Source of the DNA: Flavobacteriaceae bacterium | GTDB lineage: Bacteria; Bacteroidota; Bacteroidia; Flavobacteriales; Flavobacteriaceae | Assembly: GCA_015490835.1 (NCBI GenBank) | Contig: WFXA01000007.1 | Location: forward strand, 1-38,011 | DNA: 38,011 nucleotides | Direction of reading: 5' to 3' | The notes under the pieces: generated by a model | The model's input: only the letters and a program-made list of their open reading frames with translations | The model's database searches: none | Told to the model about the DNA's origin: nothing | Shown: piece after piece, positions 33,322-38,011 of the stretch | Layout of the letters: each line of letters begins with the position of its first letter | Numbering within the stretch: position 1 is the first letter of the stretch | Translations under genes and position numbers: made by a program

Positions 33322-33353
33322 TAAACATCGAAATTTGACTTAGAAATTTATTT

Positions 33354-34955
33354 CTAATTTGTACACTCCAATATCATAAACTCCATTAGTAACGGGTCAA
33401 TAGTACTTATAAGCGTATTTACTAACTTATCGCCCATTTCTATATAGAACTCACTAAAATTTTTATTTCGTTCTTGCAGGCTTCCGTCGGGAAATAATTG
33501 ACGATGTATTTTAAGCAAACGATTCAATTGGTCTTTCAATTTTCGTTTTTGGGCATTCAGCAATCGTTTTTCCAGTTTATTTAATCCGTTACGTTGCTTT
33601 TTTTCTTGGGCAGCTACAGCCCCCAGAAAAGATTTATCGGTTTTTTCAGCCAAGTCATATAATTCTTTAAATTGCTGCTTTAAATGCAGTTTTTGAATTG
33701 AAAAATCAATTGGGATATCCGATATTTTTTTAATAAACCAAGCCGAAAGTTCTTCAGACGAAAGAAATAACTTCTCAACCGGCATTTCTAATCTATCTAA
33801 TTTTTTTGAAAGCTTTTCAGGAATAAGCAAAACTGAATTTCGTAAAATAAGCACCGGAAACGGAATACCAACTTCCTCAAAATAATCCTTTAACTGAAAC
33901 CAATACGCCAACTCTCCACCGCCACCCACATACGCCAAGTTGGGTAACACAACCTCTTGATACAACGGGCGAAGCAAAGCATTGGGCGAAAATCGTTCGG
34001 GGTGCTTTTGCAACTCGGATAGTATTTCTTTTTCACTAAAAACAATCGTGGTATTAAGAACTTTAAAGCCTTCTTTTTCTTTTACAATTCGCTCCCGAAT
34101 TCCTTTTTGAAGATAAAACAAATTTATAGCACGCGGATGCACCTGCTCGTGATAACCGGCTTGAATGAGCTTTTGACTACTTTTTGCAATAGCAGAAAAA
34201 GCATTGTTTTGCTTTAACTCTTTTTTAGCAAAGGGTATAAATAGTTTTTTTAGTTCACTATCGTTTCCGTCAATAATTACCAAACCCTCATTTTTAAACA
34301 ACTCATTTGCAAGATAACGGGTAGCTTCGGTTAAGGTATTGTGTTTAAAATACGCTTCAGAAAAAAGATTTTTTAACGATATGGCGGTATCGGAATTCCC
34401 GGTGAGAGAAGAAAATTTTTCAAATACCTTATCCAATCCTTCTGTAAAAAGCTCTCCAACATCTCCCGAAGTTTCGCGTTCCCATTTAATTTTTTCATCA
34501 AAAAGGTTAAAATAATTAATTTCTTCAAAATCGTGATCTTCGGTTGCCATCCAATACACTGGAACGAAGTGATAGTTGGGATTTTCAGATTTAAGTTGCT
34601 TGGTTAAATTTATAACCGAAATAATTTTGTATAAAAAATACAACGGACCGGTAAACAAATTTAGCTGATGCCCTGTGGTTACCGTAAAGGTTTGCTTATT
34701 ACGTAACGATTTAATATTAAGTGTTGTAGCTTCTGAAAGGGTTGTGTTTTTATTCTGAAAAAGCAATCTTTCTACTAAAATACTTCGATTTTCTTCAGAA
34801 AAAGAAAGCGATTTTTCGTTAGCTTGAAGCATTAAATTTTCAACCGAAGGAAAACGACCGTAAAAAGGTTTTAACGTATCATTTTGTTCGATGTAATCAC
34901 AGATTAACTTAGAAAAATATCCGGTATCTCTATATGAAATGGTTTGCTTAGTCAT
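33354..34955 (-). CDS. bshC: Bacillithiol biosynthesis cysteine-adding enzyme
   Basis: 533 residues. Adds cysteine to glucosaminyl-malate, the last step of bacillithiol synthesis. Signatures: 'TTGHQLNLFTGPLYFLYKIISVINLTKQLK', 'PVYWMATEDHDFEEIN' and 'LPNLAYVGGGGELAYWFQLKD'. A coiled-coil region rich in Lys/Leu is at about 435-505. bshA is 20 kb to the left. A TACCTTTG element (34964-34971, minus strand) lies only nine bases before the ATG, which would make the mRNA nearly leaderless. The gene ends 32 bases from the palindrome at the miaE end. Confidence 0.95.
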   Translation of the reverse strand: MTKQTISYRDTGYFSKLICDYIEQNDTLKPFYGRFPSVENLMLQANEKSLSFSEENRSILVERLLFQNKNTTLSEATTLNIKSLRNKQTFTVTTGHQLNLFTGPLYFLYKIISVINLTKQLKSENPNYHFVPVYWMATEDHDFEEINYFNLFDEKIKWERETSGDVGELFTEGLDKVFEKFSSLTGNSDTAISLKNLFSEAYFKHNTLTEATRYLANELFKNEGLVIIDGNDSELKKLFIPFAKKELKQNNAFSAIAKSSQKLIQAGYHEQVHPRAINLFYLQKGIRERIVKEKEGFKVLNTTIVFSEKEILSELQKHPERFSPNALLRPLYQEVVLPNLAYVGGGGELAYWFQLKDYFEEVGIPFPVLILRNSVLLIPEKLSKKLDRLEMPVEKLFLSSEELSAWFIKKISDIPIDFSIQKLHLKQQFKELYDLAEKTDKSFLGAVAAQEKKQRNGLNKLEKRLLNAQKRKLKDQLNRLLKIHRQLFPDGSLQERNKNFSEFYIEMGDKLVNTLISTIDPLLMEFMILECTN

Positions 34956-34963
34956 AGATTACG

Positions 34964-34971
34964 CAAAGGTA
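34964..34971 (-). promoter_or_regulatory. -7 element (TACCTTTG) near the bshC start
   Basis: TACCTTTG on the minus strand, eight bases upstream of the ATG at 34955, would give an almost leaderless transcript. Confidence 0.45.
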
Positions 34972-35131
34972 CAAAGATTATAATAAGGGGCAATATTTAG
35001 TATTCAGTGGGCAGTGGGCAGTCGTGAGGTGGTGAAGTGGTGAGGTAAAAAATCATAAATTTCAAATACTCAGTCAAAAATCGAAACAATCGTAAATTCT
35101 TCATTCTTATTAATAAAATTCTAATTTCAGA

Positions 35132-35174
35132 CCTACAAGGTTGCCTTTGCTTCTTCCTTTTAAAACCTTGCAGA
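35132..35174. repeat. Dispersed palindrome, copy 2
   Basis: Inverted relative to copy 1 (22506-22548) and about 35 of 43 bases identical. Arms CCTACAAGGTT and AACCTTGCAG are less perfect here. Confidence 0.75.
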
Positions 35175-35196
35175 ATGACACATAATTAATCTTAGT

Positions 35197-35244
35197 CGTC
35201 AATTGAAAAAATCCGCAATCGAAAAAATCGTCAATCGGAAAAGT
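35197..35244 (+). repeat. Three tandem 16-base units
   Basis: Units CGTCAATTGAAAAAAT, CCGCAATCGAAAAAAT and CGTCAATCGGAAAAGT, each about 12-14 of 16 alike, lie 42 bases upstream of the M14 gene. Confidence 0.75.
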
Positions 35245-35285
35245 TTTTGTAGTTTTAACACCCGAAAAATTAATCCCTATTATAG

Positions 35286-37802
35286 ATGAAACGTTACTTA
35301 TCTTTATTCTTTCTCACTATTTCTTTTTTTATAAATGCACAAATACAATCACCTTCTCAATTTTTAGGCTACGAACTAGGAACACAGTTTACTCGAGAGG
35401 CAGATGTAATTAATTATTTTGAATACGTTGCGAAAAACAGTGCAATGGTTCAATATAAAACCTACGGAAAAACCAACGAGCGACGCTTACTAACCTATGC
35501 TGTTATTTCTTCGGAAGAAAACATAAAAAACCTGGAAGCAATAAGGAAGAACAATCTTAAAAATGCCGGAATACTACCCGGAAATGCGCAACCTGAAACG
35601 GCTATTGTTTGGTTAAGTTATAACGTTCATGGTAACGAAGCTTCCAGCACCGAAGCTGCTATGAACACACTTTACAAACTCATTACCGAAAAAAAAGATT
35701 GGTTGCAAAACACCGTTGTAATTATTGATCCTTGTGTAAATCCGGACGGAAGAGATCGTTACGTAAATTGGTACAATCAAGTAAAAGCAACTCCTTATAA
35801 TATCAATCAAGATGCGACCGAACATCACGAACCTTGGCCCGGTGGAAGACCCAATCACTATCTTTTTGACTTAAATCGCGATTGGCTTTGGACAACACAA
35901 GTAGAAAGTCAACAACGTATTGCTCTCTACAACCAATGGATGCCACATATTCACGTAGATTTTCATGAACAAGGCATAAACGAACCGTATTACTTTGCTC
36001 CTGCAGCCGAACCGTTTCACGAAATTATTACGCCTTGGCAGCGTGAATTTCAAACCCAAATAGGTAAAAATAATGCCAAATACTTTGACAAAAACGGTTG
36101 GCTTTATTTTACAAGAGAGCGGTTTGATTTGCTTTATCCCAGTTACGGAGACACCTACCCTACTTTTATGGGTGCAATAGGAATGACATACGAACAGGCA
36201 GGACATGGACGTTCTGGCTTGGGCATTAAGACAGATGATGGTTATGTGCTTACTCTTAAAGACCGTGTGGCTCATCATACTACTACAGGACTTTCAACAG
36301 TAGAAATGGGACATAAAAATGCGAAAAGAATTAATAAAGAGTTTAATACATTCTTTCATAATCACAATTTTAAATATAAAAGTTACATCTTAGAAGGAAA
36401 TACCGATAAAATTCAAGCACTTACCAAACTATTAGACAGGCATCAAATAAAATACGGATTTCTTTCCAACAAAAAAGTAAGCGGATATGATTTTCTTACT
36501 CAAAATAACAGCACAATAAATGTTACTAATGCACTTGTAGTAAGTACCAATCAGCCTAAAGGAAAAATGGTAAAGGTAATGTTTGAACCCAACGCCAAGT
36601 TAACCGACCCGCTCACTTACGACATTACCTCTTGGAGTATACCGTATGCGTATGGATTGGAAACCGTAGCTTCATCTTCGTTGGTACCGGCTATGGATGC
36701 TAATCCGTTTTCATTTAAACCCAATACGCTTCAGCAACACATTGCAGGTTATATTGCCAAATGGAATAGTTTGCAGGATGCAGCATTTCTTTCCGATTTG
36801 TTACAAAACAATATTATCGTTCGATTTACAGAAAAAGACCTTCAATTTAACGGAAAACATTTTGAAAAAGGAAGCTTGGTAATTACGCAAAGCGACAATA
36901 AAACCAATCGGGATTTTAATCAAACCATCACAAAAATTGCTAATTCACATCAAAGAAATTTATATGCCTCTCCTACCGGGTTTAGTGATAACCGAACCGA
37001 TTTTGGCTCGCCCGATATCAAAATGGTTAACAAACAACGTATTGCCGTGTTAAAAGGTAAAGGAGTTTCGTCATTAAGCTATGGTGCGATTTGGCATTTT
37101 TTTGAAAACCAACTCAAATACCCAATCACTTCTATTGATACCGATTATTTTTCGAGTATTAATCTCAATAACTACGATGTGATTGTCCTTCCTGAAGGGT
37201 TTTACCAAGGTTCATTAAACGAATATACCTTTAAAAAAGTAAAAAATTGGGTGCAAAAAGGTGGAAAAATTATTGCCTTAGGTAGCGCTGTACAGTATTT
37301 TAAAAATGTGGAAGAATTATCATTAACAACTAATAACAGCAAAGAAAAAACCTCTCAAAAGGAAGACTACAGCCAAGGTACAGACAATCAAGACAACAGC
37401 AATGATTTACTCATACCTTATGACCAGCGAGAACGCAACAGCATAAAAGATTTTATTACCGGAAGTATCTACAAGATAAGTATAGACAACACTCACCCGT
37501 TGGCTTTTGGTTACGACAAAACCTATTACAGTCTTAAATTGGGAAATACATCCTATAGTTTTTTAAAAAAAGGATACAATGTTGGTTATATAAAAGGCGA
37601 TGCGGTTAGTGTATCCGGTTTTTCAGGGAAAGATGCCAAGGAAGGATTAAAAAATTCGTTGGTTTTTGGCGAAGAACGATTGGGAAAAGGAAGCATTATT
37701 TATCTGGCAGACAATGTATTGTTTCGCTCTTTTTGGGAAAACGGAAAACTATTTTTTGTAAATGCGCTCTTTTTTGTAAATAACAATGTGTTTACATTGT
37801 AG
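35286..37802 (+). CDS. M14-family zinc carboxypeptidase, secreted
   Basis: 838 residues with signal peptide (MKRYLSLFFLTISFFINAQ). The M14 domain (about 30-350) has the zinc ligands HGNE (His115, Glu118) and His227 in VDFHEQG, the substrate-binding NPDGRDR (152-158) and the likely catalytic Glu303 in MTYEQAGHGRSG. The remaining 490 residues include a glutamine-amidotransferase-like region near 600-680 ('LPEGFYQGSLNEYTFKKVKNWVQKGGKIIALG'), as in other large Bacteroidota M14 proteins. It should cleave C-terminal residues from peptides in the periplasm or outside; substrate unknown. No clear promoter found upstream; terminator downstream. Confidence 0.92.
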   Translation: MKRYLSLFFLTISFFINAQIQSPSQFLGYELGTQFTREADVINYFEYVAKNSAMVQYKTYGKTNERRLLTYAVISSEENIKNLEAIRKNNLKNAGILPGNAQPETAIVWLSYNVHGNEASSTEAAMNTLYKLITEKKDWLQNTVVIIDPCVNPDGRDRYVNWYNQVKATPYNINQDATEHHEPWPGGRPNHYLFDLNRDWLWTTQVESQQRIALYNQWMPHIHVDFHEQGINEPYYFAPAAEPFHEIITPWQREFQTQIGKNNAKYFDKNGWLYFTRERFDLLYPSYGDTYPTFMGAIGMTYEQAGHGRSGLGIKTDDGYVLTLKDRVAHHTTTGLSTVEMGHKNAKRINKEFNTFFHNHNFKYKSYILEGNTDKIQALTKLLDRHQIKYGFLSNKKVSGYDFLTQNNSTINVTNALVVSTNQPKGKMVKVMFEPNAKLTDPLTYDITSWSIPYAYGLETVASSSLVPAMDANPFSFKPNTLQQHIAGYIAKWNSLQDAAFLSDLLQNNIIVRFTEKDLQFNGKHFEKGSLVITQSDNKTNRDFNQTITKIANSHQRNLYASPTGFSDNRTDFGSPDIKMVNKQRIAVLKGKGVSSLSYGAIWHFFENQLKYPITSIDTDYFSSINLNNYDVIVLPEGFYQGSLNEYTFKKVKNWVQKGGKIIALGSAVQYFKNVEELSLTTNNSKEKTSQKEDYSQGTDNQDNSNDLLIPYDQRERNSIKDFITGSIYKISIDNTHPLAFGYDKTYYSLKLGNTSYSFLKKGYNVGYIKGDAVSVSGFSGKDAKEGLKNSLVFGEERLGKGSIIYLADNVLFRSFWENGKLFFVNALFFVNNNVFTL

Positions 37803-37874
37803 GTTTTTGTAAGAAAAAGTTTAAAAGGCTAACTTCTTTATACTTTTCAAAAATTTTTATATCTTAGCTAAGAC

Positions 37875-37926
37875 TCCCCACAGTATAATTGTTTTTAGGG
37901 CAATTATATTGATGGGGATTTTATTT
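37875..37926 (+). terminator. Terminator of the M14 gene
   Basis: TCCCCACAGTATAATTG (37875-37891) pairs with CAATTATATTGATGGGGA (37901-37918), 17 base pairs with one bulged A and one G-U, then TTTTATTT. Confidence 0.75.
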
Positions 37927-37944
37927 GTGGAAGAGTTATTGCCG

Positions 37945-37976
37945 AAAAATAAAAACGATCCGCCTGAGGCGGACCG
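37945..37976 (-). terminator. Palindrome/terminator for a gene entering from the right edge
   Basis: TCCGCCT-G-AGGCGGA (37959-37973), with a T-rich tail on the minus strand. It probably ends a minus-strand gene whose coding part lies mostly beyond the window; the last visible bases (to 38011) are too few to call it. Confidence 0.5.
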
Positions 37977-38011
37977 TAGTAAATGTTTTCACAACGGAAT
38001 AATCCTTATTG

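Larger units (their letters stand above)
34956..35285. other. 330-base intergenic region rich in short repeats, no gene
   Basis: Between divergent bshC and the M14 gene. In order: CAGTGGG repeated twice plus a half (35005-35022); GTGAGGTG-type 8-mers three times (35024-35047); the palindrome copy 2 (35132-35174); three 16-base tandem units (35197-35244). No ORF, RNA or TAnnTTTG site for the M14 gene was found. Confidence 0.75.

Noticed and set aside
37989-38011. C-terminal end of a minus-strand gene at the right edge (stop TGA at 37989-37991)
   Set aside because: Only about seven codons are visible; too short to support, though the terminator beside it hints at it.

Overview
This AT-rich window (roughly one third G+C by eye) is a chromosomal segment of a member of the Bacteroidota, most likely Flavobacteriaceae. 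Supporting signs are many TAnnTTTG-type promoter elements (one, for rpmH, with a full TTTG-N19-TATATTTG layout), bacillithiol biosynthesis genes (bshA, bshC), A-rich leaders without Shine-Dalgarno sequences, flavobacterial-type versions of DnaX, CarB and RF2, and many secreted proteins with short 'FxxxAQ'-type signal peptides. No tRNA, CRISPR array, phage or transposase gene was seen. I cannot name the genus.

Layout, left to right. 0-4.5 kb: a truncated thioredoxin-like lipo/secreted protein, an OmpA-family protein, a YegP-type protein, threonine aldolase and prfB, which needs a programmed +1 frameshift. 4.6-9.3 kb: envelope proteases (M16 peptidase, metzincin-like lipoprotein), a DUF2059 protein and a conserved protein often mislabelled an ABC transporter ATPase. 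9.3-13.4 kb: a fused GH3/serine-hydrolase protein followed by bshA. 13.5-17.9 kb (minus strand): a sugar operon pfkA-gapA-nagK-pgi. 17.9-19.4 kb: a heavy-metal cassette of an ArsR regulator with an in-frame amber codon, MerTP and a GDCCVxC protein, followed by what looks like an orphan promoter-terminator unit. 19.4-22.5 kb: fabH and htpG, the latter with a sigma-54-like promoter. 22.5-23.6 kb: a repeat-rich island with a RelE/ParE-type toxin-antitoxin pair between two 82-bp direct repeats. 23.6-32.4 kb: rnpB RNA, dnaX with an A10 slippage candidate, carB without the MGS domain, rpmH, a membrane TPR-like protein and uvrA. 32.7-37.8 kb: miaE, bshC and a secreted M14 carboxypeptidase, with another repeat-rich intergenic region before the last.

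Most genes are housekeeping. The parts worth a second look are the recoding or slippage sites (prfB, dnaX), the interrupted ArsR gene, the possible small RNA after the metal cassette, the repeat-flanked toxin-antitoxin locus with an apparently broken toxin N-terminus, and several proteins shorter than their E. coli counterparts (CarB, Pgi). I see no convincing large undescribed multi-gene system; the best candidates for something new are small and regulatory.
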